A stretch of 64,000 nucleotides of DNA from Pogonophryne albipinna (lineage: Eukaryota > Chordata > Actinopteri > Perciformes > Artedidraconidae): NCBI GenBank assembly GCA_028583405.1, contig CM053259.1:20251951-20315950 (forward strand). Reading direction: 5' to 3'. The first letter of the stretch is position 1. Each line of letters opens with the position of its first letter. The notes beneath the pieces were generated by a model. The model had not been told where the DNA came from and made no database searches. It worked only from the letters and a program-made list of their open reading frames with translations. This document shows, one piece after another, positions 25,600-52,266 of this stretch. The position numbers and the translations under genes were made by a program.

Positions 25600-26625
25600 A
25601 GCCTCGGCCCATCATCGATCCACCTGTCTGAAATTCTGACTCTAATATCTATTAAGTTAAAAAAAAAACACTCTTCCTTCTCCTTCTGGCTATTGATGGG
25701 GGGAGGTTTAGATCTGGACGGGGTCTAGATCTGTCTCACATCACCCCATTTCTTTTCGTATGTCCTTTTTATTCATATTGTGTACTATTCAAACTCCTCG
25801 CCTCGTGTACTTCAGTGTCTGGGACATCATGATGCCTGCAGCCTTGCCCCCCGGGCTTAATCTGTGCTGTGAGACACTCCATTGGCCTCTTTTATACCCA
25901 AACTTGTGTGAAAAAACCTTTAACATTGGCTGTAAATTCTGCTCTGGACAAAACAGTTTACTTCTAACTTTGTACTGTAATATCAAAAAGGTCTAATTTT
26001 ATACTTTTGCAGAGCACCAACAAAGAAGCATGATACAATTATATCGGGCAAAGTCTGCAGATTAAGAAAAGGTTGCAACAGCCAAAGCCTTTCTCATTGG
26101 AAAGATAAATATATATTTTTTTCTTTTTGGTACCTTAATTCTATCCACTGTCTGCCGTCACTTAGGGTCGGATTAGCATTTTCTGTTCTGTATTACATTT
26201 TGTTTTTCTATCACTTTTAATGCAGGACCTGCGTTAGGTTCTGAAGCAGACATACTTAGTCTCTCAGTTAATAGAAAAGGAATGCAGCTTTAATAATGTA
26301 TGCACTTTAATGTTAAACTGCACTTCAGATTAATACTTATATTGAAATGTTGGTGGAAGAAGTTGTTTGTGTACATTTTCTAGCCCTTTTTTCTGTTAAC
26401 AAACCTAATCCATATTTCCTTTACAAGTGAGGGCTGGCTACATGAAGTAGGTAAAGCGAGGTGGACACACCCCCTCTTCATTTTGCTTGCTAAATATGTT
26501 TCAACCTTCAAACATCATTAGGGAAAACATATTTATTAAGAATTATCATTGTAAATAATAGTTTTGATTTTAAATAAGAGCATGTAACACCTTTTTAGAA
26601 ATAAAAATGAAAAATCTACCTCCAT
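25600..26625 (+). other. vps28: vps28 3' UTR
   Basis: Sequence from the vps28 stop to about 20 bases past AATAAA at 26600-26605. No internal ORF of significance. The length of about 1 kb is inferred from the position of the polyA signal. Confidence 0.6.
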
Positions 26626-26805
26626 CTTTGTTGTGTGATTTGTTCAAAGTTTTGTCTTTAGACTGTGTAAAATATTTAACATCTTATGTGACATCTTAAG
26701 AAATGTTCCAAGAGGGCAGGTGTCAGGATGTTAAGAAATGTAAAGGGACTAAATAGTACTTGCTGTACGGCTTATTCAACAAGATGTTGTTCTTTTTATT
26801 ATACT

Positions 26806-27025
26806 GGGCAGCTGTGGCTCTGGAGCGGTTGCTTTAATGTTGGCGGTTTGAAACATGAACCCTGCAATTTCCTAGGTCAAGATTCTGAACCCCAAATTGC
26901 TCCCGATCGCTAAGCCACTAGTGATTGTGTGTGATTTTTTTTCTGTGTCAATGTATGTCTTGGCTTTGGTTGTAAAGTGCTTTGAGTAGTTAATACATTT
27001 AGAAAGGCAATATATAAATGGTAAC
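26806..27025 (+). repeat. tRNA-derived SINE copy
   Basis: The head GGGCAGCTGTGGCTCTGGAG, a B-box-like GGCGGTTTGAAAC, the CCCCAAATTGCTCCCGAT middle and a tail TAAAGTGCTTTGAGTAGTT ending near ATATATAAATGG match the layout of a widespread fish tRNA-type SINE. It lies between vps28 and mapk15. Confidence 0.7.
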
Positions 27026-27719
27026 AGTTACCATTTCCATTTTGTTCCTCCGAGAGGGTACTCCAGCAGTTTATTTGAGGAACTGGCCGAACCATGTAAA
27101 AAACAAAATTAAAATTGATACAGCAGTGGCTGAGATGACCTGATTTAACCCCAGAAAGAATGACTCCTACATTTCCCATAATTCAACTCAGAAGCAGCTT
27201 TTATTAGCAACAGTTTGAAAGTCAGGATTTCATAAAGTTGAAGTCTCCCATGAAAAGATGAAATGGCAAAGGTCCAATCTTTACTGTTTTAATTGCCTTC
27301 TTTATCAGTTTTTATTTCAAGGTTAATCATTTACTTCAACTACTGTTTCTCTCTGAAATTACATTTTATAATATGGGTTAGCCATTGTTGATCATGGACA
27401 TAGTTGAAGCACCTTCTTGTTCACTACTTGTGAACACAGGTTCCAGTGAGCTAAAGTCGAAAATAGAAAAGCAGTCAAACAGACTACCAGGCACTGCTAT
27501 TAACTTGAAAACAAGTTTGCAAAACACTTTGCATGATGCAAAAGTGTACAAACATAACTACGGTCTTTCTATAATCCCAGTGCCTCACCCATTTTGTATA
27601 GTACTAATCTCCTTGATCACACCAGATGTCCCATGGCCGGCCCCTAACACCTCTTATACGAAAGCAAAGACAAACATAATTTACCATTGTTTCAAGCCTT
27701 TTTTTTTTTAATGGTGTTT

Positions 27720-28160
27720 AGTATGTTACAGATCTCTCTGTGGATAGCTCTATTGTGGCCTTTCTGTGTCTCTTCGTAGTTGCTGTGTGTCTATTTTGGA
27801 TTATTTGTGGTTGCTTTGCCTCCTTGAGCTTATTTTGTGAGTGTTTGAGCTCATTTTGTGTTTCTTTGAGCTCATTTTTTATCAATGTGGCTGGTCGTCA
27901 ATTTTCCCCATATATCTTGTATGTCACTTTTTGATATGTCTCTGTATATATTTTGTATATGTTGTTTTATGTCATTTTGCAGTTGCTTTGCCTGTCGTTG
28001 TAGTCTTGTTGTGGTTTTTTTGTGGTCTGTTCGTGGTCATTTTCTTTGTCTCTTTTTTGAGTAAAGTTGTATCTCTCTGAAGTTAGTTTGTTTCGCTTTG
28101 TAGTGGTTTTATGTATTTGTGTTAATTTCTCTTGAAGTGACTGACAGTTTTTGGACAAGG
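27720..28160 (+). repeat. Degenerate T/G-rich minisatellite
   Basis: Imperfect repeats of the type TTTGAGCTCATTTTGTG / TTTGTGGTCATTTT / TTGTCTCTTT cover this stretch. The unit is roughly 20-30 bases and too diverged to count exactly. It lies about 0.5 kb upstream of the mapk15 start codon. Confidence 0.5.
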
Positions 28161-28694
28161 ACACTTTTGGCCCCTGTGTCTGGGTAGCATTTTATGCTAC
28201 GGCTCCTTTAAGTTACCAGACAGCAGCGTTACCAGGACGACAAGTAGAGACAAACGTGTACGTTAGTCAGTTTGCATCAGCAGAGGAGGGGGAGTATCAA
28301 AACTCGCGGAGAAAATTAAATATCACCTTGACAAATAACAACACATTTTGTACAGTACAAATTCTATTTATCAGTCACTTAATTGAGTTAAAAACTAACC
28401 TGCAGCTTCTCGACCTATGTTCTCGACCGACGGTGATAGTTAAACAGTAAGCGACGCGATGTCTGACAGCACTTTGTGGATTAACAGGTCGCTGCTGGAT
28501 AAGATACAGAACTAGCCTGCAGAAAAACGTTGTTTTTGTAGTGGAAATCAACACAAGTCTCTGAAGTAACTCGCTTTACCATTCAGTCATTTCTGCCAAC
28601 GGTGTTAACAACTGTTTTCCGAGAATTCAAGATCTTTTTCAGGAATAATCAAAGAGTGTGGTAATGCTTTCTGCATGAAGAGGACTGTTAAAAA

Positions 28695-38123
<9,429 letters not shown>

Positions 38124-39100
38124 CCGCTGCCATGTCAGCGGTCACATATGTGTCGTTTGCCCTGCAATAGAATGTTAGCAACGAGGCAAACTAAAACAAG
38201 GCTTGTAAAACGAAACTGTGATGACTGTTACACTGATTGTATCATATGTAGATGGTATTCTTTGGAGATTTGTGTGTTTCATGATCCAAACCGTGACAAT
38301 TAATACTAATATGTAAAATTCATATTACGTTTATCAAATTGAACCAGCATTTCAGGAACATTTGTTTATGTAAGGCCAACATGTTTCGCTCTGCATCATT
38401 TCTCACAAGGTTGGATTACTAACCAGACAAACCCAAGACCTTCAGCTTTTAAGGTGACTCAGTTTGGAGTCATCTACACATTTATTTGGTAATATGCACC
38501 TTTTATAGCACATTATCAGTTGAAATGTTTACTTGTCTATGTGTTAGAGAATGTGTGTCAATATTGACATGTTAAATGTTCCTAAATACATTGTGTTTTA
38601 ACTCATTCACAAACACAGGGTCAACATGGCCTCACACATACTGTACTTCTTACCCATGAAGTGGCCCACTAAAAGGGTCAAACGAGCCATGATTTAGCCT
38701 TAATGGTTCATGCACATTAGGCGATTTGCTTTTAGCCGAAAACAGAATATCTGTACAATTTGCAAATAGCTATTTAAATTGATAATATAAAATAGTATTT
38801 TTTATGTGAATTCAGAAGCAATACTTCATATTGTGTACAGAAAGTAAACATATTTGTGTTTCCCAGTTTATAATGTTAAACAGACTTGGGTGACTGTAGC
38901 AGCAGACCACCATAAAGTTTAATAATAAACTGAGTTGGAAATTATCTTGATTTCACCTGAAATATTGAACAAAACACATGATATCAGGTCAAGCCAAAAC
39001 ACACACAATACGCAACAGAAGCTACATTAAAGGACCTCCAGGTACTTGATTGAAAAAACTGATTAAAGCTTGAATAAAAATATTATATACAAAAATGTGT
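38124..39100 (+). other. mapk15: mapk15 3' UTR
   Basis: AT-rich sequence after the mapk15 stop with candidate polyA signals AATAAA at 38924-38929 and 39073-39078. The remaining 0.6 kb up to the grina promoter shows no gene. Confidence 0.5.
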
Positions 39101-39744
39101 GCTAAGGTTGAAAGCAGGTAGGGCTAATTTTAACAAAAATATATACTTCCTCGTTGTACAATCTATAAAACACCATCAATAATGTATTTATTATATTATA
39201 ATCTGAATCTGCAAAGTATAGAGTAGGCTGTCAGTTAATTGTAGTTGATTCAATATTTCCTTTAAAATTGCAGGGAAGTTGAGGTACAAAAGTTGATGTA
39301 GATTTGGATTAATGATGTGAAATATAATCAACACTTAGATAAACCTGGAGTAACATTCACAAGCTACCCTGCAGTATACAAAGTAATTCAAACTGGCTGC
39401 ACCTTTACCAGTTTTGATAACACTTTAATACATAAATAACTATAATCAAAACACATCATATATTATTCTGAATTGGGCCAATCTGCATAAAGAGTACTTT
39501 ACTTTTGGTACTCTAAGTAAGTGTGTTGATGCCAAAGAACTGTAACATTTTGAATACAGGTACCAGATCTGAGCACTTCTCCCACCTGCCTCCAGTTACA
39601 TCTGGATCTCTTGGTTGCAGTATTTAGCTAGTAAACCCAAGACAGACCCTTGACTGCACAACCTTTTTTTGCTCACTCACAGAAAAACACTGCGTCATTC
39701 AGAGAGCAGCTAACTTGTCATTTTATAACACGCGGAGATTCCCA

Positions 39745-39840
39745 CACATCACGTGATAACGCCGTGTGGTGGTGACGTCAGCAGCAGTTCTCGTCGACCC
39801 AGTTGTTCACATAGATCAGGAGGAGGAGGAGGGAGCGTTA
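39745..39840 (+). promoter_or_regulatory. grina: grina promoter with E-box and CRE palindromes
   Basis: ATCACGTGAT (39748-39757) is a 10-bp palindrome around CACGTG, close to the TFEB/USF-type site. TGACGTCA (39773-39780) is a full CRE. Both lie just upstream of the GA-rich start of the inferred first exon. Binding by any factor is inference. GRINA is reported as an unfolded-protein-response target, which would fit a CRE/ATF-like site. Confidence 0.5.
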
Positions 39841-39875
39841 ATGTCGGCTGAAACTCTCTATTTGACACATTAAAG
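39800..39875 (+). other. grina: grina 5' non-coding exon with a 10-codon uORF
   Basis: The donor TTAAAG|GTACGT at 39875/39876 is strong, and the exon contains a complete short reading frame (MSAETLYLTH, 39841-39873) whose stop lies two bases before the donor. It is joined to the coding exon whose acceptor is at 46314 or 46317. The exon's 5' end is a guess, and the linkage across 6.4 kb is inferred from position and orientation only. Confidence 0.45.
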
Positions 39876-40549
39876 GTACGTGTGTTAAAGTCTATTTGTT
39901 GTACGTTTGCCCGGTGTGTGTGTTTTATTTGTAGAAAGTATTTATTCATTTGTCAGTCGTTACATACCCTGTTTTTGAGGCTAGCGAGCAAGCTGTGGTA
40001 AGCAACGGTCAGCATCATCCCGCCTGCTGTCAACTAACGCCAGCAAGAGAGGGAGCGCGGAATTAACCAAACGGATGTTTTTTAAAGAAAATGTAACATC
40101 TAGATAGCACTGGCCAACTAATATCTTGCTTTAAAGGAAACTGACAGCTCAGCACTGTAAACATGCGGGCGCAGGCTGTGGTCATCGTCCAAAAAAAAAT
40201 ACTTATTTGCTGGATTCAACATCCGGGATACTTGATGTTTACCATGTCTACAGCCTTATAACTCACAGGTTATCCACGTGTTTTATACAGTGGTGGTGTT
40301 GCTAGCTTGGGGGTTTATATGTGTCAGTTTGATGTAACAGATGATCGCGCTGTCGCAGTGTTTATCTGCGATGGTGAGGCCTACAGAGTGGAATGTACGG
40401 CCGCTGCAGGTGCTGCCGGAAAACGAGGCCCATGTTTATGTTGGAGTCATGTGTCTGTTTTGCATAACCTCGAAACAGCTGTCATATCACCTTCTGTGTT
40501 CAGAGTGGTGTTCACGTGTAATCTCCCTTGCATTTTGGTGGATTTTAAG

Positions 40550-40969
40550 CAAAGGTGGAAGAAATACTCAAATGTTGTACTTAAACAGAACTACTAAAGA
40601 GCGAGAATACTCTTTACAAGTACAAGTCCTGTATTCAAAATGCTAAAGTACAAAGGTATTGGTATCTAAATATACTAAAAGTACAAAAAATAGGAGTAAT
40701 TATTATGTTATTATATGTTTTGATTATAATTATCGATGTATTGATTGTCATTGATTGTATTTGTTTATCAAGCTGGTTAAGGCGAAACTAATTTCAACTA
40801 ATTGTGAATTTAATCCAGGTATATCTAAAGTAAAAGTACAATATTTACTTCTGAATTGTAGTGGAGTAGAAGTACAAAGTAGGATAAAATGGAAATACTC
40901 AAGTAAAGTACCTCAAATGTTGACTTAAGTACAGTACTTGACTAAGTGTACAGTTACCTTCCACCAATG
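40550..40969. mobile_element. Decayed hAT-type element in grina intron 1
   Basis: Starts CAAAGGTGGAAGAAATACTC and ends near TACCTTCCACCAATG. Shares the AAGTACAAAGTA and ACTTAAGTACAGTACTT motifs with the better-preserved copy at 28848-29345. No clear target duplication is left. Confidence 0.7.
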
Positions 40970-41109
40970 ATGTAACATGACCAAACAAATATGAACTGAT
41001 ATATTCGATCAAAAGTTATAGTCACTATTTGAGCTCCAATGCAAAACATTAAGTTGGACCAGTTTCTGATTTATATTATGGTAATGGATATATTTGGGTT
41101 TTGGGCTGT

Positions 41110-41235
41110 TGGTCATATAAGAATAACGATAATTCATACAATTTGTATTTGAGCGCTTTTCCACATGCTCAAATCGCTTTACACGACATATTACACATGT
41201 GGACAATACCCACAGATACACACATATTACACACA
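41110..41235 (-). repeat. SINE/LINE tail fragment, inverted
   Basis: GAGCGCTTTTCCACATGCTC followed by AAATCGCTTTACAC and an ACACAT-rich stretch looks like the reverse complement of the AAAGCGCTATATAA-type 3' tail found in fish SINEs. Confidence 0.45.
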
Positions 41236-41689
41236 TATTATGTCGTCATTAGTCCAGAAGAGTACTGTCCTGTTTAATCTGAAAATATTTACAGCCCATA
41301 TATTTGTATAGTGGTGAAATGTGTTGTTGATACCTAAGCATCGGGCCTTCTACATGAATGTTCCAAATAGTTCCAAATTCGCTGTCTCCGCTACAGCCCA
41401 ACACATTCCTTTGCTATGTACAGGCTACTCTGGACCCTTTTAAATGTTTTTGTTGTAGTTCTCCATTTCCGTTCTGACTGTCCTGTGTGGAATTAAGCTA
41501 AAGGAATAAATCATAGCATAAGATTGTCTTATTTCTATCTTGTGTCTGCTCACTGAAAGTTACCAAACTTCATTTTGTTAAAACGCCTACAATGACAAGA
41601 TGTCTTATGTCTTATGACGTTAAGCTTGGACTGAAACGGCCTCTCTGTTCTTCCCTGACAGCAGGTTACAAGGACATGCATGATGCCAT

Positions 41690-42012
41690 GCAGAGCTAAT
41701 GACTTTTGCTCTACTTGTTAAACACTTGAACTGCTGAAACAACATCCATAACATTCATCTGCTACTTAGTAATTATTTATCTATTTCTCTAATATATCAT
41801 TCCAATAACTTGCATATAGACTCTTATTGCACTATTTCACTTTTTTAAACTATTTTTCTTTTTGTATGTACTATTTACTTGCACTATATTTTTCTGTTTA
41901 TCTGTATTAGTGTGTTGCACTGTTGGAGAAGCCTGTGACCTAAGATTTGCATCGGCATAACTACACTGTAGCTTTGTTCGTATGACAAAATAAAGAACCT
42001 TGAAACCTTGAG
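41690..42012 (+). repeat. 3' end of a non-LTR-type repeat
   Basis: A T-rich stretch with repeated TTGCACTATTT, then GTTGCACTGTTGGAGAAGCC and the tail ATGACAAAATAAAGAACCTT, is one I recognise as a common fish interspersed repeat end. It carries an AATAAA near its end, as LINE tails often do. Family name uncertain. Confidence 0.5.
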
Positions 42013-43941
42013 TTTCACAGTGAGGGATTTTTTAAAGTCGAGGGTTATTTAATTTAAGAACAATCTGAGGAGACTTATAATAAGTGAGGTTAGTGGATGT
42101 GTCTACTGTTGTGTGACCATCTGGGTGTGAAAGAGGGTTAACGTATACGATCAGGATAACAACTTTTCTTTTGCAGCTTCACTTCGGTTCTGTTTGGAAT
42201 AGTTTCGTTCTTCAAGGTTGAAAGGGTTTACTTTGAACAGACAAGAGAAATAAAGCAAGCTTCAGTATGTTTAATAACGCCTCTCTAATTGGCAACTGCT
42301 TACACATACATACATCATTAATGTCAAACTCTAAGCTAGGTATAAATTAGACACCTTTTATTAGAGCATTAGTGTAACATGTCACCTTATAATGGTTCAA
42401 CAAATAAGTGTTCTTCTAATGTATGAAATGTAAGTGTTGTAATGGAAAACTTGTAAATATGTTGCATTTACATAAGCTTATATGACAGCTGCACATTTTT
42501 AGGGTTGTTAAATTGAGCATATTACATTTTGGCTATTCATCTTTTTCATTTAGACTGTCCTTTTAATAGAAAGAAGAGTTTTGTTTTTGTTAACAAAGGT
42601 ACCATATTATGCTAACCTTCCTAAAGGGCCGCCATCTGTCACCAGGCGAGGTGTCTGCTGGTTTGACAGAGCAGAGCCGCGTTGACACGGCACGTCACGT
42701 CACAATGACAAACTCTTGCCAGACGACTGCATAGGCTGGCAGATATAGGCAGTCTCAGTGGGGATTTATCCAACAGTGTGATTTCATAACAGGACTTTCA
42801 ATGTTGTCATTAGTGCTTTGAGGTCTGATAAGAAAATCAGCTGGTTTCTCTCTACCGGTTGCAAAACGATTACCACAGATGTAATCACTCATGTGACTGT
42901 GATACAGCATTTAATCTTTGATAACAATCAGTGGGATAGTTATTGTTTATTACTTTAAAAAAAAAAAATGGCATGTTCAAAAGCTGTAAACTTCTTATTT
43001 TAAATATATGTTTTATTACATTTAATTCACCCTCCATCAGAGATCACAGCTTCTCACTTCTCACCCTTTGTGACACCACATATTTTAACTCTCCACTTTG
43101 AATAAGCCCTGCCTCTTTGTGTGGCTGGTCCTGTTTTGTCACTGGGTTTCCTGGTGTTGCTCAGGCATGCACATGGCATGTTGTGTGTGGGTTTGTCGAG
43201 GTATTGTGCTAACTTAATTGTGTTAACGTGGCTCTCTGGCTAGCCCACTGAACCCCCCCCCCCCTCCAGCATAATTCCTCTAGCGATAGCTAACAGCAGA
43301 GGCCAGAGACGGTGGCACTGCCCTTATCCATCTAGCGTCGGGCATCTGTCCTAAGAGGATTTAAATTCAGCCACGTAATGCTTGAAAATCTGCACAAACT
43401 CACCCACTACAATAACATAAATACTGTATTGACTGTGGTTGTGGTTGGAGTGAATGTCTGTTAAAGATAGCACTTAATTTTAATGTTCTTTACTGAAGAA
43501 CCAAAGCCAGTTTTGACTTAATGCGCATTTCTGGAATTCACTAGACCGTGTTTTGTGTTTCTAGGTTGGTTATCTATCATACTAAAAAAACAATCAAGTC
43601 CCTTCTGTTGAACATGACTTACAGGATAACCTCAAGCCTTTTCTACAATTTGGAAATGTGTATAAGGCCTGGGGGGTATTTTGCTATATATTTTTAACAT
43701 TCAACAAAATATGTGGGAGATATGGACTGTTGGTCGGACAAATCAAGCAAATCAAGGAAAATGTGATCGGCATTTATTTTTACTGAGATTTTATAGACCT
43801 AAACATGAATAGTGTAAAGATCTAGAGTCAGTAACATCTGTATTATTTTCCATGTGATTTCAGCCCCGCACTGACATAGATGGCAAATTCTTCCCTGTCC
43901 TGAGTTACAAACTTAATGCATGAAATGTACATTAGACAGGG

Positions 43942-44307
<366 letters not shown>

Positions 44308-46337
44308 TGATTAGTTAAGAGCTCTTGGGTTATTCAGTTACATCTCCGGGTTCTTTCCATCGCCTTTTCTAATGCAATAAATTAAAACATTATTTGTGTT
44401 AATTGTTGAGAAGTGTATTTGTCATCTGAGATCAAGAGAATGATCTTTTGGTATTAAACCAATATTAATTTCAATGTAAAAATGTCCCTGATCAATACAT
44501 TGATTTTACAGTTAATCAAAATGGCCCTACTCAGTGTTATATATGCCCCCCCTTACGTAACCATTGTTGTGTGGAAAGCCAGGAGGGATTTGGCTCCTCA
44601 GATAATGATTGTAATCTGTTATGATCTTATGAAGGCTGTCAGTATGAAGCAGAGCCGGCACTCACCATGTTTGTCTGCAGACACTGTCTCAGTGATGGAC
44701 AGACGGAGATGGTAAAGACACACACCAGAGTCTGGATGCATGTGCTATAAATAGAGCATTGTTGCATAACGCTTACAGGGTGGCCTGGAAAGAGAGGAAG
44801 ATAGAGGGACTATAAAACGGTTAGCTGGATTTGTAGCTTTCTAATCGGCCACTGAATGGATATTTCTGGACTGTTATTGTTGGTAGAGTATTTTAAAGGA
44901 AGTATAAAGACTGAGAGTATGTCTGTATAACCATGCATTATATGCACAACTGTACTAAATGCAGTCACCACTTAACTGTAGTGCTAGTTATCAATCTATA
45001 TTGTTTTGATGTTAGTTTTAGATATGGCTGTAGATATTTCAGATTTTTCTCTACTACAAGGATTGAAGCCTCAAAAAATACAATTGGAAAAACACAACAA
45101 CAATGCCTTGTCCCTTATCGTGATCTGTCCCCTTTAAACCCCACAGACCTATGCCCCACTCTAAAGTCTGTCAGCTGCAGACTCAAGCATTTATTTGAAA
45201 GTCCCTTTGAAAAGGGAGAATGCCTTTTGGCTCCCACCTTGCTCCGCAGAGGCTGCAGGACTTCTATATAAACCTGTACAAACACATTTGAAAGCACTTA
45301 AAAACATTATCTCACTTGCAGAGAGATTTCTGTTTTCTACTTTGTCCCTCATCATGTAGATGCCCCATTAACATTATAGAGGCCATTTTAACTGGCACAG
45401 AAACCTGTTGACCAGGATGTACAGGGGCCCGGCGGGGGGCGGGGGACACACACACACACACACTGCAGTAATGGCCAATATGTCAAGGCAGGATTAGTGA
45501 TACATTTGGTAACCAAGACACCACCTGCGTGTTGGTAATACTATCTCTCTGGTCACTGTTCGCTGTCTTCTCAATTTCTCTCTCTCCCCATTCATCTGTT
45601 CACTTTGTCTGGCTAAATCCTTAAAACCACTGTGTAGTATCAACAGTTTTATGAAGATATGAATGTAGCCTGTGATTACAGGTGTACATTTTCAATTAGA
45701 TCAGGGTCATTCACAGAAGTTTATAACCCAAATGATTGATAAAGGTATTTGGAATATATTCCGTGGAGCAATTGAAAATGACAATAATCAGAAGTTGTCC
45801 TCGGGTGTAGTTGTCCTCGACTCTTCAACCTGTGGCTTGTTTTATGACCTTGCTCCGAATGGGTTAAATACCACAGCACCGTAAACTCATAGATCACTAT
45901 TTTTTCTTCTCTTTTACTCTCATATGTAAATCACATTTTTCAGAAGTTTGGTCATGTTGTGATACAAAAAAGGAAAAAATATAATGCCAACTTATTTTAA
46001 ACTACATCTAACAATCCTCGATGTTTTTGTGTGAAACAGAAAGCATGGCTCTTCCCAATACCTCTGTTCCCTCCCTGCAGCATCTCCTGATTGCCAGTCA
46101 CATTTTAATCAGGGATATGCAGTGCCTGTGTGTCTGCCAGTTTGGCTCGGATAGTGTACCATCTTAACCTTTTCTCTGCTCTCTTCTGGGACTCTTGAGA
46201 TGTTTACATTTTTGGGCAACATACCGTATATTTAAATAGTTTGGGCAAGGTATCTTTGTATAAGCAAACTGATCGTAATTCTGCTTCATTTCTTCTCTTA
46301 TGTTGTACTTGTAGCAGAGTGAGCCTTCCCCCTCATC

Positions 46338-50095
<3,758 letters not shown>

Positions 50096-51690
50096 AATAA
50101 TTAAATGAAATAGCTCTTTAAACTTTTGTTTCACTTTGTCCCATAACACACTTCCTTTCCTCTCCTATCACACCCACACCTTTTTAAAAGGTGTTGCAAT
50201 TAATGTCAAAATGATCTGTCTTTTTGACCACTTGTTGCTGTAACTCTCCTCTGCTTCTACTAACACTGATAGCTACATAATGGCTACATTACCTTTACCC
50301 ATACTTTCAGTGTGACTCAGCTCCTACAGTGTAACACATGTTATCCCATGGATGCATGGCACTCGGCCTTGCCTTGCTTAGAGATTAAACAGAGGAAGAG
50401 CGGGGATGGAATCTGTTGCGCCTAATATTGATGCAAACCAGCTTTACTTGAAAACAAATTAGTGCTAGAAATACCCATTTTTCAATCCGTCTGATTCCCC
50501 AAACAGATTTCTCCCTTTGAGCCCGCTGATGTTAATTAACTCTGCATGGCAATACTGGAAACAAAACTAAAGGTGTGTTATGTTTCTTTAGAGCTAACAG
50601 AGGAATATCTCGGAATTGCTTGTCACAGCTGTAAATAGTTAAATGTATTAGTGTATATGAAGCTAGTACCCGTCCCCCTTTACCCCCTGCCCCCAAATGG
50701 CATGCTGAAGTGATTCCTTTGGATTTGTTGCTTTTCAGGAAATAATTGCTCTGATATCAGAACTTCACTTACCGAGTACAGCAACTTAAATATTATAATG
50801 GCAAGAGAATGAAGATCAATGTTGGATGTATATAACTTAATATGAACATAAAGCAGTATTTATAAACCGTATATTCTTACGGACATCTTTTCAAGAGGAA
50901 AGAGAAATTAGTTTTTAGTATAAATCATTCCTATGATTCATAAGCTGATGTGTCCCCTTTTTTTCTTTACAGTTCTTACTAATGTCCTCTTATCTGGTCA
51001 TTAATGTGAAGTACAAATGTAGTGCTGTGTTTTATTTTTCTTATTACCTAATGTGAACAAAAAGTTTGGGAATTCCTGATCACCTCTATATCAAGCTAAT
51101 CCAGGTTTCAGAACTTCATTATTAGCTTTTAGGAAGTAAATGGACGACAGACTTATCTATTTATTGAGCTTGATGTAGGTACCAGCGTTGATTTGAAGGT
51201 TGTTTAAACTGGTGTTGAAAAAAAAAAACTGAAACTGTTGTTTGGACTTACTTAAGGGGATTGTGAAACCATTATATACACAAGGTAAAGGAATCAACAT
51301 GCACTGGAAGACAGAATTCTCCTTGCACATAAACACACACCACTCGAATGACATATTCAACATGAACATTTTTTTATTCTGTAACTTCTGTTCAGATTGT
51401 TCACCTCTTGCATGACCCTCTCATTTGCATGTGCTGATAATGCACACTTTACAGGTATTCCTGTTTATGAGAGACAGTGTTGTTGGGCAGCCCTGGTAAA
51501 CTCTTTTTTTTTTTAATGTTTGTGTTTGTATCTAACTAACATGTACTTGTACAAAGCACTCCTTAGTGGTTTGATGTGTATAGATGAAGTAATTTTGGGG
51601 TTTTGAAGTTATGTTTTCATTGTATATTTGCATTAAATCAAAGTGGAACTGCACTCCTCTACACACGCTGTTAGCTTTTCATTAAAACTT
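50096..51690 (+). other. grina: grina 3' UTR (approximate end)
   Basis: AT-rich sequence following the grina stop, with ATTAAA-type signals near 51630 and 51680 and no ORF of interest. The extent is inferred; the next gene's 5' end is near 52200. Confidence 0.45.
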
Positions 51691-52266
51691 ATAAAATGTA
51701 ATTGTGTCCAACTTTGTGTGTTAAACTGTTTTGTTAAATTTGGAAATAGCCTACTAATAAATCATATATATAATATCTAGTAAAATAATACAGTTAAAAA
51801 GTTAAAAAGTTTTATGCAGCTTTGGAACTTATACAATTAACTAAATCAACTTATACAATACGTTGATTTATTAACTGTCAGACATAGAGCTGAAACTTTA
51901 TTTTTCAGTTGTAAAATGTCCCACTCAGTAATGTTTGATGTATATATTTGAGTTTTTTGTTATAAAGTGACGCCGATGTTTCCATTAGGCAATTACAAAT
52001 GTTGAGACCCTTAAGATTTAAATAAGGGATATACAAGCGTTCGGTCTGGGTCGTTTATGTAGCTCCAAAAAAACGATAGGCCTACGCTGAATTACAGACC
52101 CCAAATGTAAGTCAATTTGAAAAGGTATGGTATATGCCACTATATCCATTCAGAAAATAGACGTCAACGGCCGGTGCACTTTTGGCGGCAAACGTTGAGA
52201 TCCCTCCGCTCGTTCCTTCAGTTAGAACTGTTAGTTTAGATATTTTACTCTCCTCGCTGGATAAAC

